64,000 bases of DNA from Allopusillimonas sp048270225 (GCA_048270225.1 JBLWTG010000006.1:62001-126000); one strand, 5' to 3'; numbered from the stretch's first letter, positions 42,534-52,141 are shown. The notes: generated by a model not told the origin, from the sequence alone. Translations and numbers: made by a program.

Positions 42534-42545
42534 TTCTGGTGATGC

Positions 42546-45500
42546 ATGAATATCTCGAAATTCTTTATTGATCGACCCATTTTTGCTGGCGTACTGTCAG
42601 TGCTGATCCTGCTGGCGGGAGCGCTTTCTGTTTTCCAACTGCCGATCTCGGAGTATCCCGAGGTCGTGCCGCCGTCGGTGGTCGTGCGCGCCCAGTATCC
42701 GGGCGCCAATCCCAAGGTGATTGCTGAGTCTGTTGCCGCGCCGCTCGAAGAGGCCATCAACGGCGTGGAAAACATGCTGTACATGCAATCCCAGGCCAAT
42801 AGCGACGGCAATCTGGTCGTGACCGTCAACTTCAATCTTGGCATGGATCCGGACAAGGCGCAGCAATTGGTGCAGAACCGGGTTGCGCAGGCCTTGCCAC
42901 GCCTGCCCGAAGATGTGCAGCGCCTGGGGGTGACCACTGTCAAGACATCGCCGACCCTGACCATGGTGGTGCACCTGGTATCGCCGGACAATCATTACGA
43001 CGCCACCTATCTGCGCAATTATGCCGTTCTGAACGTCAAGGACAGGCTGGCGCGCATTCCCGGCGTGGGCGAGGTACAGATATGGGGGGCGGGCGATTAT
43101 TCCATGCGGGTCTGGCTGGATCCCGCGAAAATGGCGCAGCGGCATCTGACCGCCAGCGATGCCGTGGCCGCCATTCGCGAGCAGAACGTGCAGGTCGCGG
43201 CAGGGGTGATTGGCGCTTCGCCCGCCGCCTCCGACGTGGCCACGCAGTTTTCGGTCAATGCGCGCGGTCGTCTGCGCACGACGCAGGAATTTGCCGACAT
43301 TGTTCTGAAAACGTCGGCCGATGGCGGGGTGACCCGCCTGGGCGATGTCGCGCGTATTGAACTGGCCGCGTCCGAGTATGGCCTGCGCTCACTGCTGGAC
43401 AATCAGTCGGCCGTTGGCCTGGGCATCATGCAGTCGCCGGGCGCTAACGCGCTTGAGGTGTCGGACCAGGTCCGGGCGGCCATGAAGGAACTGTCCGCCG
43501 ATTTTCCCGCTTCGCTCGAAAGCCGGATTGCCTACGATCCGACGCAATTCGTGCGGGCCAGCATCAAGGCCGTGGTCAAAACTTTGCTCGAAGCCATTGC
43601 GCTGGTGGTTCTGGTTGTCATTGTTTTTCTGCAGACATGGCGCGCGTCCATTATTCCTTTGCTGGCGGTGCCCGTTTCCGTCATCGGAACTTTCGCCTTG
43701 ATGCTGGTATTTGGCTACACCATCAATGCGCTGTCCCTATTCGGGCTGGTGCTGGCCATAGGCATCGTGGTCGACGATGCGATTGTCGTGGTGGAAAATG
43801 TGGAGCGGAACATCGAGGAAGGCTATTCCCCGCGAGAGGCAACATATCGCGCCATGCGGGAAGTCAGCGGACCCATTATCGCCATCGCGTTGACACTGGT
43901 GGCGGTATTTGTGCCGCTGGCTTTCATGACCGGGTTGAGCGGGCAGTTTTTCAAGCAGTTCGCCGTGACGATTGCCATCTCTACAGTCATTTCCGCCATC
44001 AATTCGCTGACGCTGTCGCCCGCGCTCGCCGCCTTGCTGCTCAAGGGCCGCAACGATCCGCCGGACTGGTTGACCCGCGTAATGCAGCGTTTCCTGGGCG
44101 GCTTTTTCGAGCGCTTCAATCGCTTCTTCGGGCGTTCTTCGGACCGTTACGCCAAGGGCGTGTCCGGCGTGATTCGCCGCAAGGCCTCGTCCATGGGCGT
44201 GTATGTGCTGTTGCTGGCCATGACAGCGGGGATTTCCTATATTGTGCCCGGCGGCTTCGTGCCGGCCCAGGACAAGCAGTATCTGATCGGATTTGCGCAG
44301 TTGCCCAGCGGCGCTTCGCTGGACCGCACCGAGAAGGTCATTCGCCAGATGAGCCAGATAGCGCTGGACCAGCCAGGCGTTGCAAGCGCTATCGCCTTTC
44401 CCGGCCTGTCCATCAATGGCTTCACCAATAGTTCGAGCGCAGGCATTGTCTTTGTCACGCTGGACGACTTTGCCGCGCGCAAGAGTCCCGCGCTTTCCGC
44501 AAATCAGATCGCCGCTTCGCTCAATGCCAAATATGCCGACATTGCCGGCTCTTATATTGCTGTGTTTCCGCCGCCGCCTGTAATGGGGCTGGGCACGGTC
44601 GGCGGTTTCAAGCTGCAGATCGAGGACCGGGGGGCACTGGGATATGCGGAGCTGGACAAGGCTGCCAGCGCATTTCTGGCCGAGGCGGCGAAAACGCCTG
44701 AGCTGGGGCCCGCATTTTCCAGCTATCAGATCAACGTGCCGCAGCTGGACGTTGATCTGGACCGGGTAAAGGCCAAGCAGTTGGGGGTGCCCATCAGCAA
44801 TGTCTTCGATACGATGCAGATATATCTTGGCTCACTGTATGTCAATGATTTCAATCGTTTCGGACGCGTATATCAGGTGCGCGCCCAGGCGGATGCACCG
44901 TATCGCTCCCAACCCGAGGACATTCTGAGGCTGGAAACCCGGAACCGGGATGGTCTTATGGTGCCGCTGTCTTCGCTGGTGCATGTCTCACCGGGCTTCG
45001 GGCCGGAAATGGTGGTGCGCTATAACGGATACACGGCGGCTGACATCAACAGCGGGCCGGCGCCGGGCTATTCATCGGATCAGGCCCAGCAGGCGGCTGA
45101 GCGCATTGCGGAAAAAGTGCTGCCGCGCGGTGTGAAGTTCGAGTGGACAGACCTGACCTATCAGCAGATTCTGGCTGGCAATGCCGGCCTGTGGGTGTTT
45201 CCCATCAGCGTGCTGCTGGTCTTTCTTGTGCTGGCGGCGCTGTACGAAAGCCTCGCCTTGCCGCTGGCGGTGATATTGATTGTTCCCATGGGGATACTCG
45301 CTGCGCTGTCGGGCGTGTGGCTGACGCGCGGAGACAACAATATCTTTACCCAGATTGGGCTGATGGTGCTGGTCGGGCTTGCCTGCAAGAACGCCATTCT
45401 GATCGTCGAATTTGCCAGGGAACTGGAACGGGAGGGCCTGACCGTGGTCAAGGCTGCGGTCGAAGCCAGCCGCCTGCGCCTGCGTCCCATCCTGATGACT

Positions 45501-45743
45501 TCCATTGCTTTCATCATGGGGGTGCTGCCCCTGGTGCTGTCCAGCGGCGCCGGTTCGGAGATGCGTCATGCCATGGGTGTTGCCGTGTTCTTCGGCATGC
45601 TGGGCGTGACCTTGTTCGGCCTGTTTCTGACCCCGGTGTTCTATGTGCTGCTGCGGCGTCTCGGGCAAAAGGTCGCGCACAAGACGGGCAGCGGACGAGC
45701 CGCAACACCCGTCGACACAATGCCAGCCGGTGCGGCGGATTAA
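42546..45743 (+). CDS. RND multidrug efflux pump (MexF-like HAE1 type)
   Basis: A 1065-residue RND transporter starting MNISKFFIDRPIFAGVLSVL, close to the MexF style (LPISEYPEVVPPSVVVRAQY, YDATYLRNYAVLNVKDRLAR). Twelve transmembrane helices with two large periplasmic loops; the proton-relay aspartates sit in GIVVDDAIVVVENVERN of helix 4. Substrates of MexF-like pumps include chloramphenicol, quinolones and trimethoprim; that range here is inference. Works as a trimer with the adaptor and outer-membrane factor on either side. Confidence 0.93.
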   Translation: MNISKFFIDRPIFAGVLSVLILLAGALSVFQLPISEYPEVVPPSVVVRAQYPGANPKVIAESVAAPLEEAINGVENMLYMQSQANSDGNLVVTVNFNLGMDPDKAQQLVQNRVAQALPRLPEDVQRLGVTTVKTSPTLTMVVHLVSPDNHYDATYLRNYAVLNVKDRLARIPGVGEVQIWGAGDYSMRVWLDPAKMAQRHLTASDAVAAIREQNVQVAAGVIGASPAASDVATQFSVNARGRLRTTQEFADIVLKTSADGGVTRLGDVARIELAASEYGLRSLLDNQSAVGLGIMQSPGANALEVSDQVRAAMKELSADFPASLESRIAYDPTQFVRASIKAVVKTLLEAIALVVLVVIVFLQTWRASIIPLLAVPVSVIGTFALMLVFGYTINALSLFGLVLAIGIVVDDAIVVVENVERNIEEGYSPREATYRAMREVSGPIIAIALTLVAVFVPLAFMTGLSGQFFKQFAVTIAISTVISAINSLTLSPALAALLLKGRNDPPDWLTRVMQRFLGGFFERFNRFFGRSSDRYAKGVSGVIRRKASSMGVYVLLLAMTAGISYIVPGGFVPAQDKQYLIGFAQLPSGASLDRTEKVIRQMSQIALDQPGVASAIAFPGLSINGFTNSSSAGIVFVTLDDFAARKSPALSANQIAASLNAKYADIAGSYIAVFPPPPVMGLGTVGGFKLQIEDRGALGYAELDKAASAFLAEAAKTPELGPAFSSYQINVPQLDVDLDRVKAKQLGVPISNVFDTMQIYLGSLYVNDFNRFGRVYQVRAQADAPYRSQPEDILRLETRNRDGLMVPLSSLVHVSPGFGPEMVVRYNGYTAADINSGPAPGYSSDQAQQAAERIAEKVLPRGVKFEWTDLTYQQILAGNAGLWVFPISVLLVFLVLAALYESLALPLAVILIVPMGILAALSGVWLTRGDNNIFTQIGLMVLVGLACKNAILIVEFARELEREGLTVVKAAVEASRLRLRPILMTSIAFIMGVLPLVLSSGAGSEMRHAMGVAVFFGMLGVTLFGLFLTPVFYVLLRRLGQKVAHKTGSGRAATPVDTMPAGAAD

Positions 45744-45785
45744 AGGCGGCCCGGCAGCAGTCATTACATGAACAGGATATTGATT

Positions 45786-47255
45786 ATGCGAATTAAAAGT
45801 CTGCGTTTACTGGCCGGTTTGTCCGGCGTGGCGATCGCCCTTGCCGGGTGCGCCGTCGGGCCGACATACCAGCGGCCCACGGTAGAGACGCCGGCTGCGT
45901 TCAAGGAGTCGGCACTCACGCCGGAAGCTGCCCAGCACTGGAAAGCTGCGCAGCCTGCGGAGGCAATGGCGCGCGGGCGCTGGTGGACCATCTTCCAGGA
46001 CAGCGACCTGGATGATCTTGAACGCCGCGCCATGGACGCCAACCAGCAATTGAAGGCGGCGGCGGCACGCGTGGAGCAGGCCCGTGCCCTGCAGCGCGGT
46101 GCCGGCTCGGAGCGCTTTCCGACCGTGGACATCGGGGTGGGCCCCACACGCCAGCGCAGTTCCAATGCTTCACTCGGGCTGGCGCAGGGTGCGGACAATG
46201 CGCCCACGACCCTGTGGCGGGCGCAGGCCGGCGTGTCCTATGAGGCCGACCTGTTTGGACGGGTGGCCGCCACAGTCGATGCGGCCACGGCGGATGCGCA
46301 GCAAAGTGCAGCCTTGTTCCAGTCAGTGCGGCTTGCCCTGCAGGCCGATGTTGCGCAAGCCTATTTTCTTATCCGCAGGCTGGATGCCGAAGCGGCCCTG
46401 TTCGAGCGCACCGTGGCCCTGCGCAGCGAAACGCTGGGGCTGGTTCAGCAGCGTTACGACGCAGGTGCCATCGGCGAACTGGATCTGGCGCGCGCCCACA
46501 CCGAGCTGTCATCGGCGCGCTCGCAGGCGCTGGCCATTGCACGCATGCGTGCTGCGGCCGAGCATGCACTGGCGATATTGCTGGGCGAACCGCCTTCGTC
46601 GTTCTCCATGGCAGCGCATCCTCTGGATCGGGTCACCACCCAGATCCCCGCAGGCCTGCCGTCCTCCCTGCTTGAGCGCCGTCCGGATATCGCCGCCGCA
46701 GAGCGGGCGATGGCTGCGGCCAATGCGCAGATAGGCGCAGCAAAGGCGGCGTTTTTCCCGCGCCTGACCCTGACTGGCGCATTCGGCTATGAGTCCTCCA
46801 GTCTGGATGATCTGTTCAACTGGAGCAGCCGCGCCTTTCTGCTGGGGCCGCTGGTCGGCACGGCGCTTTCCTTGCCAATTTTCGATGGCGGCAGGCGACA
46901 GGCGGGGCTGGATAATGCCAGGGCCCGCTACGAAGAAGACGTCGCCAATTATCGCCAGACTGTGTTGCAGGCCTTCCAGGAAGTGGAAGACGGCTTGTCG
47001 GGGCTGCGTATTCTGGGCGAGCAGACAGGAGTGCAGGATGAGGCGGTGCGTTCGGCGAGCCGGGCAGCGCAATTGTCGCGCGTGCAGTACAAGGAAGGTT
47101 CGGTGGCTTATCTCGATGTCATTGATGCGGATCGTGCCGTTCTGCAGCAGCGGCAGGCGGCGGTGCGACTCGACGGCGAGCGGGCGCACGCGGCTGTCGA
47201 TCTTATCCGTGCCATTGGCGGCGGCTGGGATCCGGTAAGCGTCGCGGCGCAGTGA
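45786..47255 (+). CDS. Outer-membrane efflux lipoprotein (OprN/NodT type)
   Basis: A 489-residue outer-membrane factor with a lipoprotein signal (LRLLAGLSGVAIALAGCAVG) and GPTYQRPTVETPAAFKE at the mature start, the normal opening of the NodT family. Two repeats of the OEP domain follow, with EADLFGRVAATVDAATADAQ and LPSSLLERRPDIAAAERAM as family marks. I prefer ATG 45786 over ATG 45768, since the signal peptide is then of usual length and a weak AGGAT lies upstream. It forms the trimeric exit duct for the pump. A terminator follows 12 bp after the stop. Confidence 0.9.
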   Translation: MRIKSLRLLAGLSGVAIALAGCAVGPTYQRPTVETPAAFKESALTPEAAQHWKAAQPAEAMARGRWWTIFQDSDLDDLERRAMDANQQLKAAAARVEQARALQRGAGSERFPTVDIGVGPTRQRSSNASLGLAQGADNAPTTLWRAQAGVSYEADLFGRVAATVDAATADAQQSAALFQSVRLALQADVAQAYFLIRRLDAEAALFERTVALRSETLGLVQQRYDAGAIGELDLARAHTELSSARSQALAIARMRAAAEHALAILLGEPPSSFSMAAHPLDRVTTQIPAGLPSSLLERRPDIAAAERAMAAANAQIGAAKAAFFPRLTLTGAFGYESSSLDDLFNWSSRAFLLGPLVGTALSLPIFDGGRRQAGLDNARARYEEDVANYRQTVLQAFQEVEDGLSGLRILGEQTGVQDEAVRSASRAAQLSRVQYKEGSVAYLDVIDADRAVLQQRQAAVRLDGERAHAAVDLIRAIGGGWDPVSVAAQ

Positions 47256-47266
47256 TCGATGCAGGG

Positions 47267-47303
47267 GCGCCGGCTGTTTTTATGCCGGCGCTTTGCCGTT
47301 TTT
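47267..47303 (+). terminator. Terminator of the RND efflux operon
   Basis: GCGCCGGC (47267-47274) and GCCGGCGC (47284-47291) form a perfect 8-bp stem with a 9-base loop, followed by a T-rich tail to 47303. Confidence 0.75.
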
Positions 47304-47373
47304 GCGGGTTTTCCGTGCTATTGTCGAATTCCTGAGGCTCCATCGCATTATTGTAAAAATCGAAAATCCCGTT

Positions 47374-48603
47374 ATGCAACCTGTTTTGCCTGCCCGCCTG
47401 ATAGCACGCTGGCTCTTGGTGCTGGTCGTGCTCGTTGGGCTCTACTTTCTGCGCGGCTTTCTGGTGCCTGTGCTTGCGGCGCTCATCATCAGCCTGGCCA
47501 GCTGGCCGCTGTACCGCCGCCTGCTGCGCCGCTGCGGCGGCTCCGAGCCGCTGGCTGCCACGCTTGCCCTGCTCATCGTGATCACCGTACTGGTGGTGCC
47601 GCTGTCGTTTGCGCTCACCTATGCCATACGCGAAGCCAGCAGCTTTATCGGCTGGATGCTCACCGCCAACCGGGATGGCATGCCCACGCCGCCCTGGATT
47701 CCCGCCTTGCCACTGATAGGTGAACACCTGTCCAAATATTGGGCCACCTATCTGGGCGAACCGCATGCGCTGGGCGACGTTGTGGAAATCGTCAGCGGCG
47801 AGCATCTGGGCAATATTTATCGCATGCTGCTGTCGGCAACCGGTGACATCTTTCGCCTGCTGCTTACCGTTATCTTCATGCTCATCACACTGTTCTTCAT
47901 ATACAAGGACGGCGCCCGACTGCTGGGTCAGCTGGACATTGTCGGAGAACGTATTGTGCCGGGACGCTGGCAACGGTTTTCCCGCGTGGTGCCGGCAACC
48001 ATCAATTCCACGGTGACCGGCATGGGCGTGATTGCACTGGGAGAAGGGGTGGTGCTGGGCCTGGCCTACTGGATCGCCGGCGTGCCGTCGCCTGTGCTCC
48101 TGGGCGTCGTCACGGGCTTCATGGCGCTGGTGCCAGGAGGCGCGCCGCTTTCCTTCACGCTGGTATCCCTGTACCTGGTGGGTTCAGGTCATGCCATGGC
48201 GGGCCTGGGGCTGTTCATATGGGGCACGGTAGAGCTGTTCATCGTCGACAAGACATTGCGGCCCCGCCTGGTGGGCGGGCCGGTCAAGCTGCCTTTCCTG
48301 CCTACGTTTTTCGGCCTGATCGGCGGGGTGCAGACCATGGGGCTGGTCGGCCTGTTCGTGGGTCCCGTACTGATGGCCTTGCTGGTGGCGGTCTGGCGCG
48401 AATGGATACACGAAGACGAACTTGCCGAGCCAGCCTTGCCGTTGGCGCCGGACTCCGGCCTGGCAGCCGCTCCCGCGAATATGCCGCCGCGCGAAGCCAG
48501 CCGGTCGGCAGAGGGCCCGCAGCCACAAGCCAATGCGGCGACGGATAGCGCATCGCCCGCCGTGCATCCGGCAGCCAGGCCTGGCGTTGTTTCGGGTTTA
48601 TGA
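47374..48603 (+). CDS. AI-2E family (PerM-like) membrane transporter
   Basis: A 409-residue membrane protein with about eight helices: WLLVLVVLVGLYFLRGFLVP near the start, LIISLASWPLYRRLLRR, LFFIYKDGARLLGQLD, GVVTGFMALVPGGAPLSFTL and LPTFFGLIGGVQTMGLVGLF. The family includes proposed AI-2 exporters and sodium/proton antiporters; the substrate is open. The last ~60 residues are an Ala/Pro-rich cytosolic tail. I chose ATG 47374 because an upstream TTG (47293) overlaps the terminator of the previous operon. The ribosome site is weak. Confidence 0.82.
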   Translation: MQPVLPARLIARWLLVLVVLVGLYFLRGFLVPVLAALIISLASWPLYRRLLRRCGGSEPLAATLALLIVITVLVVPLSFALTYAIREASSFIGWMLTANRDGMPTPPWIPALPLIGEHLSKYWATYLGEPHALGDVVEIVSGEHLGNIYRMLLSATGDIFRLLLTVIFMLITLFFIYKDGARLLGQLDIVGERIVPGRWQRFSRVVPATINSTVTGMGVIALGEGVVLGLAYWIAGVPSPVLLGVVTGFMALVPGGAPLSFTLVSLYLVGSGHAMAGLGLFIWGTVELFIVDKTLRPRLVGGPVKLPFLPTFFGLIGGVQTMGLVGLFVGPVLMALLVAVWREWIHEDELAEPALPLAPDSGLAAAPANMPPREASRSAEGPQPQANAATDSASPAVHPAARPGVVSGL

Positions 48604-48646
48604 TATAGCCTGTAGTTTCCCCTTGCCCGACTGAAGAGATACCCAA

Positions 48647-49072
48647 ATGAGCACTTCGCAGCCCTTGTTCCACCTTGCGTTTCCCGTCAATGATCTGGCC
48701 GAGGCCAGGGCCTTTTATGGCGATCTGCTGGGCTGTCCCGAAGGGCGCAGCTCAGCAGACTGGGTGGATTTCAATTTTTACGGACATCAGATCGTTGCGC
48801 ATTTGGCGCCGGAAGAAGCGGGGCACCGCCAGTCCAGTTCGGTAGACGGCAAGCAGGTGCCAGTGCGGCATTTTGGCGCCATTCTCGCGCTGGACCAGTG
48901 GGAGGCACTGGCCGCCCGTCTGAAGGCCGCCAACACCGAGTTCGTGATCGAGCCCTATATTCGCTTCAAGGGCGAAGTCGGCGAACAGGCAACCATGTTC
49001 TTCCTGGATCCGTCGGGCAATGCGCTGGAGTTCAAGTCGTTTGCCGACATGGATTACGTGTTCGCAAAATAG
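48647..49072 (+). CDS. VOC family (glyoxalase/dioxygenase-like) protein
   Basis: A 141-residue vicinal-oxygen-chelate protein: FHLAFPVNDLAEARAFYGDL opens the first beta-alpha-beta unit with a metal-binding His, HFGAILALDQWEALAARLKA opens the second, and FFLDPSGNALEFKSF supplies the terminal metal-binding Glu. The fold serves glyoxalases, ring-cleaving dioxygenases and antibiotic-binding proteins; the reaction is unknown here. GAAGAGA precedes the ATG. It follows the AI-2E gene by 43 bp. Confidence 0.85.
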   Translation: MSTSQPLFHLAFPVNDLAEARAFYGDLLGCPEGRSSADWVDFNFYGHQIVAHLAPEEAGHRQSSSVDGKQVPVRHFGAILALDQWEALAARLKAANTEFVIEPYIRFKGEVGEQATMFFLDPSGNALEFKSFADMDYVFAK

Positions 49073-49146
49073 CAGCCGTCAGACGCCCGTAGATCGCATC
49101 GCGCGGCCCGGCCGGGCCCTGGCGAGCGATGCCATGATGCATGCGA

Positions 49147-49731
49147 TCAGGCTTGGTCCAGCAGTGCCTGCAATGAGGCCAGTTGCCTGACCAGGGGCTG
49201 GCTTGCATCGATTGTGGCGACGCGGCCAGTCGCGATGGCCGCGGGTGGTTTCAGCGGCGCGACATACGCATCCCAATTGTCCAGCTTCCATTGGTCGCGG
49301 GGATCACCTCTGAGCACAATGCGTTCGCGACGGACCGCTTCCGGCAGATCCAGCCAGACATGGCGCAGGCGCGTATGCGCGGGCAAGCCCAGTGCCGGCG
49401 CCGAGAACAGGTCGCCCGAGGCCAGTTCGCGATTCCAGGGCCCGGGAAAAACAACATTCAACTGCTGTTCGAGCTGGTCGCGTCCGATGCGCAGCGTGCT
49501 GAGGTAGCCCAGGTCACGAACATGGTTCTTGAAGGCGGGGCTGTCGCGGTCGTTGGGGTCATGGCCCAGGGCCTGCAGCAGCGGGCCGGACCAGCATTCG
49601 CTGACCACGTCTTTGTCCAGCACGCACCAGGCATGGCCCATCGTTCGCTGTGCCTGGACGAAATGCGAGGTGAGGAAAGACTTGCCAACGCCTGCGTGGC
49701 CAAGGATAAAGAGGGCGTAAGGGGTGGTCAT
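49147..49731 (-). CDS. P-loop ATP/GTP-binding protein (kinase-like), function unknown
   Basis: A 194-residue protein with a P-loop close to the N-terminus (ALFILGHAGVGKSFLTSHFV), an aspartate-containing strand (CVLDKDVVSE), and a lid-like basic region VRRERIVLRGDPRDQWKLDN. The arrangement fits small-molecule kinases of the adenylylsulfate kinase / gluconokinase-like AAA-type group. No substrate is suggested by the sequence. It starts 11 bp after the SBF-type transporter stop, so it probably shares that transcript. Confidence 0.72.
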   Translation of the reverse strand: MTTPYALFILGHAGVGKSFLTSHFVQAQRTMGHAWCVLDKDVVSECWSGPLLQALGHDPNDRDSPAFKNHVRDLGYLSTLRIGRDQLEQQLNVVFPGPWNRELASGDLFSAPALGLPAHTRLRHVWLDLPEAVRRERIVLRGDPRDQWKLDNWDAYVAPLKPPAAIATGRVATIDASQPLVRQLASLQALLDQA

Positions 49732-49742
49732 GGCTGGACCGC

Positions 49743-50729
49743 TCAGACAGCCATGGCGGCTTTATGCCGGCGCGCATACTGTTGGGCCATGACGGCGCAC
49801 ACCATGAGCTGGATCTGATGGAAAATCATGACAGGCAGCAAGGCCGGCCCGACGGCTGCGCCGGTGAACAGGACCTGGGCCATGGGCACGCCTGTCGCCA
49901 GGCTTTTCTTGGAACCGCAAAATACGATCGTGATCTCGTCTTCGGTATTGAATCCCAGGGCCCGCGACAGTCTGGTGGTGGCAAACAGCGCAATGGCCAA
50001 CAGCACGCAACACACGATGGTGAGCTCAAGCAGCGCGGCGGGCGGCACCTGCTGCCACAGCCCGTCGATGACCGAGGCGCTGAATGCGGTGTAGACCACC
50101 AGCAGGATGGAGCCCTGGTCCACATTCTTGAGCCAGCGCCTGTTGTTGTCGACCCACCCGCCGATCCAGGGCCGCATGAGGTGGCCGGCCACAAAAGGCA
50201 GCAACAGCTGTACGCTGATGTGTCCGATGGCGTCCAGCGTGGAGATTGTGCCGCTGCCGCTCGTCTGCGTCAGCATATTGACCAACAGCGGTGTGATCAC
50301 GATGCCGATGAGGCTGGAGGCCGACGCGCTGCAGACCGCAGCCGGGATATTGCCCCGCGCGATAGAGGTAAATGCGATGGCCGATTGCACGGTGCCGGGC
50401 AATGCGCACAGATAAAGCACCCCGACATAAAGTGGCTCGCCCAGCAGCGGCTGCAGCAAGGGACGCAGCGCCAGCGCAAGCAGGGGGAACATAATGAAGG
50501 TGCAGGAAAATACCAGCAGATGCAAACGCCAGTGCGTGGCGCCTGCCACGATGGCCTGGCGCGACAGCTTGGCCCCATGCATGAAGAAGAGCAGGGCGAT
50601 GGCCAGGTTGGTAATCCAGTCGAAAATGACGGCGCCGACGCCATGGGCCGGAATCAGTGTGGCGGCCGCCACAACAGCGATCAGGATAAGCGTGAAGTTG
50701 TCAAAAACAATGCGTAGGCGCGAAATCAT
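49743..50729 (-). CDS. Bile acid:sodium symporter family (YfeH-like) protein
   Basis: A 328-residue membrane protein of about ten helices of the SBF-like/YfeH group: FDWITNLAIALLFFMHGAKL, LYLCALPGTVQSAIAFTSIA with the family's crossing-region PGTVQS motif, IGHISVQLLLPFVAGHLMRP, and FCGSKKSLATGVPMAQVLF. It probably transports an organic anion with sodium or protons. It lies 87 bp after pcaJ on the same strand; supply of an aromatic or dicarboxylic compound would fit but is not shown. Confidence 0.85.
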   Translation of the reverse strand: MISRLRIVFDNFTLILIAVVAAATLIPAHGVGAVIFDWITNLAIALLFFMHGAKLSRQAIVAGATHWRLHLLVFSCTFIMFPLLALALRPLLQPLLGEPLYVGVLYLCALPGTVQSAIAFTSIARGNIPAAVCSASASSLIGIVITPLLVNMLTQTSGSGTISTLDAIGHISVQLLLPFVAGHLMRPWIGGWVDNNRRWLKNVDQGSILLVVYTAFSASVIDGLWQQVPPAALLELTIVCCVLLAIALFATTRLSRALGFNTEDEITIVFCGSKKSLATGVPMAQVLFTGAAVGPALLPVMIFHQIQLMVCAVMAQQYARRHKAAMAV

Positions 50730-50816
50730 TGGGGTAGCAGCAGGTGGCCAAAAAAAGAAAGCCTTCCATTTTAGCGTGTTGCCCGCTGCCGCGGGCGCCG
50801 ACCCTGGCGCCCGGGC

Positions 50817-51458
50817 CTAAGCGCCGAGCAGCGGCAGGCCGGTGAGGCTGCGCAAATCGTCCAGCCGGGCCTGGCCAAACAGGTCGGTGACCGTGACACC
50901 CCGAGCATTGATGTCGAATACGGCAACATCGGTGTAGACCCTTGATACGCAGCGCATGCCGGTCAGCGGGTAACTGCATTCGGCGACCAGCTTGCTGCGC
51001 CCGTCGCGCGTGAGCAGCTCCATCATCACGAATACGTCTTTTGCCCCCATGGCAAGATCCATGGCTCCGCCCACGGCAGGAATCGCGTCGGGCTCTCCGG
51101 TATGCCAGTTGGCCAGATCGCCGTGCTGCGAGACCTGGAAGGCGCCCAGCACGCAAATATCCAGGTGACCGCCGCGCATCATGGCAAAGGAGTCTGCATG
51201 ATGAAAGAAGGCGCAGCCCGGCAGTTCGGTAACGGGCTGCTTGCCGGCATTGATCAGGTCATAGTCTTCTTGCCCTTTGTCCGGTGCGGGGCCCATGCCC
51301 AGCATACCGTTCTCGGTATGAAGAATGACTTCGCGCCCCGCCGGCAGATGATTGGCCACCATGGTCGGCAAGCCTATGCCAAGGTTGACGTAGGCGCCTT
51401 CGGGGATGTCCTGTGCGACGCGGGCGGCGATCTGGTCGCGGTTCAGCTTGTTGCTCAT
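50817..51458 (-). CDS. pcaJ: PcaJ, 3-oxoadipate CoA-transferase beta subunit
   Basis: A 213-residue CoA-transferase beta subunit: ARVAQDIPEGAYVNLGIGLP, the catalytic glutamate in LHTENGMLGMGPAPD, and GGHLDICVLGAFQVSQHGDL. With PcaI it moves CoA from succinyl-CoA to 3-oxoadipate in the beta-ketoadipate pathway of aromatic breakdown. Close relatives use acetoacetate, so the name depends partly on the stronger PcaI match. The start overlaps the pcaI stop by ATGA. Confidence 0.85.
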   Translation of the reverse strand: MSNKLNRDQIAARVAQDIPEGAYVNLGIGLPTMVANHLPAGREVILHTENGMLGMGPAPDKGQEDYDLINAGKQPVTELPGCAFFHHADSFAMMRGGHLDICVLGAFQVSQHGDLANWHTGEPDAIPAVGGAMDLAMGAKDVFVMMELLTRDGRSKLVAECSYPLTGMRCVSRVYTDVAVFDINARGVTVTDLFGQARLDDLRSLTGLPLLGA

Positions 51459-52141
51459 GATGGCTCACTGCCTGTGGTTGCGTTGATCTGGACGACGCGC
51501 TGCACGAAGATGCCAGGCGTCACGATGTTTTCCGGATCGAGTTCGCCCAGCTCGACCGTCTGGCGCACCTGCGCGATCGTGACACGCGCAGCGCTGGCCA
51601 TGATGGGACCAAAGTTCCTGGCGGTCTTGCGATACACCAGATTACCCCAGCGATCGCCGCGTTCAGCCTTGATCAGGGCATAGTCGGCATCCAGGGGATA
51701 TTCGAGCACATACTGGCGCCCGTTGATCTCGCGCGTTTCCTTGCCGTCGGCCAGCGGCGTGCCGTAGCCCGTGGGTGTGAAAAAGGCGCCAATGCCCGCT
51801 CCCGCTGCGCGAATGCGCTCGGCCAGATTGCCCTGGGGCACGAGCTCAAGCTCGATCTTGCGGCTGCGGTACAGGCCGTCGAATATCTGCGAGTCGACCT
51901 GACGGGGAAACGAACAGATGATTTTGCGCACCCGCCCGGCATCAAGCAGAGCCGCCAGACCGGTGGTGCCGTTGCCGGCGTTGTTGTTGATGACAGTCAG
52001 GTCTTTTGCACCCTGCTCGAGCAGGGCGTCGACAAGATGAGTCGGCAGACCGGCGGTGCCAAAGCCGCCTATCATGATCGTGGCGCCATCCGGAACATCG
52101 GCCAGCGCTTGAGCGGTAGTCGCGACAAGCTTGGAGATCAT
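51455..52141 (-). CDS. pcaI: PcaI, 3-oxoadipate CoA-transferase alpha subunit
   Basis: A 228-residue alpha subunit: GATIMIGGFGTAGLPTHLVD, TVINNNAGNGTTGLAALLDA, ICSFPRQVDSQIFDGLYRS, PQGNLAERIRAAGAGIGAFF and KTARNFGPIMASAARVTIA match what I know of Pseudomonas PcaI and differ from the acetoacetate enzyme ScoA (which has another motif in place of CSFPRQ). I placed the start at ATG 52139-52141; an upstream in-frame ATG would add 32 residues outside the fold. No strong ribosome site. Remaining pathway genes are not in the window. Confidence 0.85.
   Translation of the reverse strand: MISKLVATTAQALADVPDGATIMIGGFGTAGLPTHLVDALLEQGAKDLTVINNNAGNGTTGLAALLDAGRVRKIICSFPRQVDSQIFDGLYRSRKIELELVPQGNLAERIRAAGAGIGAFFTPTGYGTPLADGKETREINGRQYVLEYPLDADYALIKAERGDRWGNLVYRKTARNFGPIMASAARVTIAQVRQTVELGELDPENIVTPGIFVQRVVQINATTGSEPS

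Noticed and set aside
47293..47373. Longer N-terminus for the AI-2E family protein from a TTG at 47293
   Set aside because: The TTG lies inside the tail of the RND operon terminator and the added residues are not conserved-looking; ATG 47374 is used.
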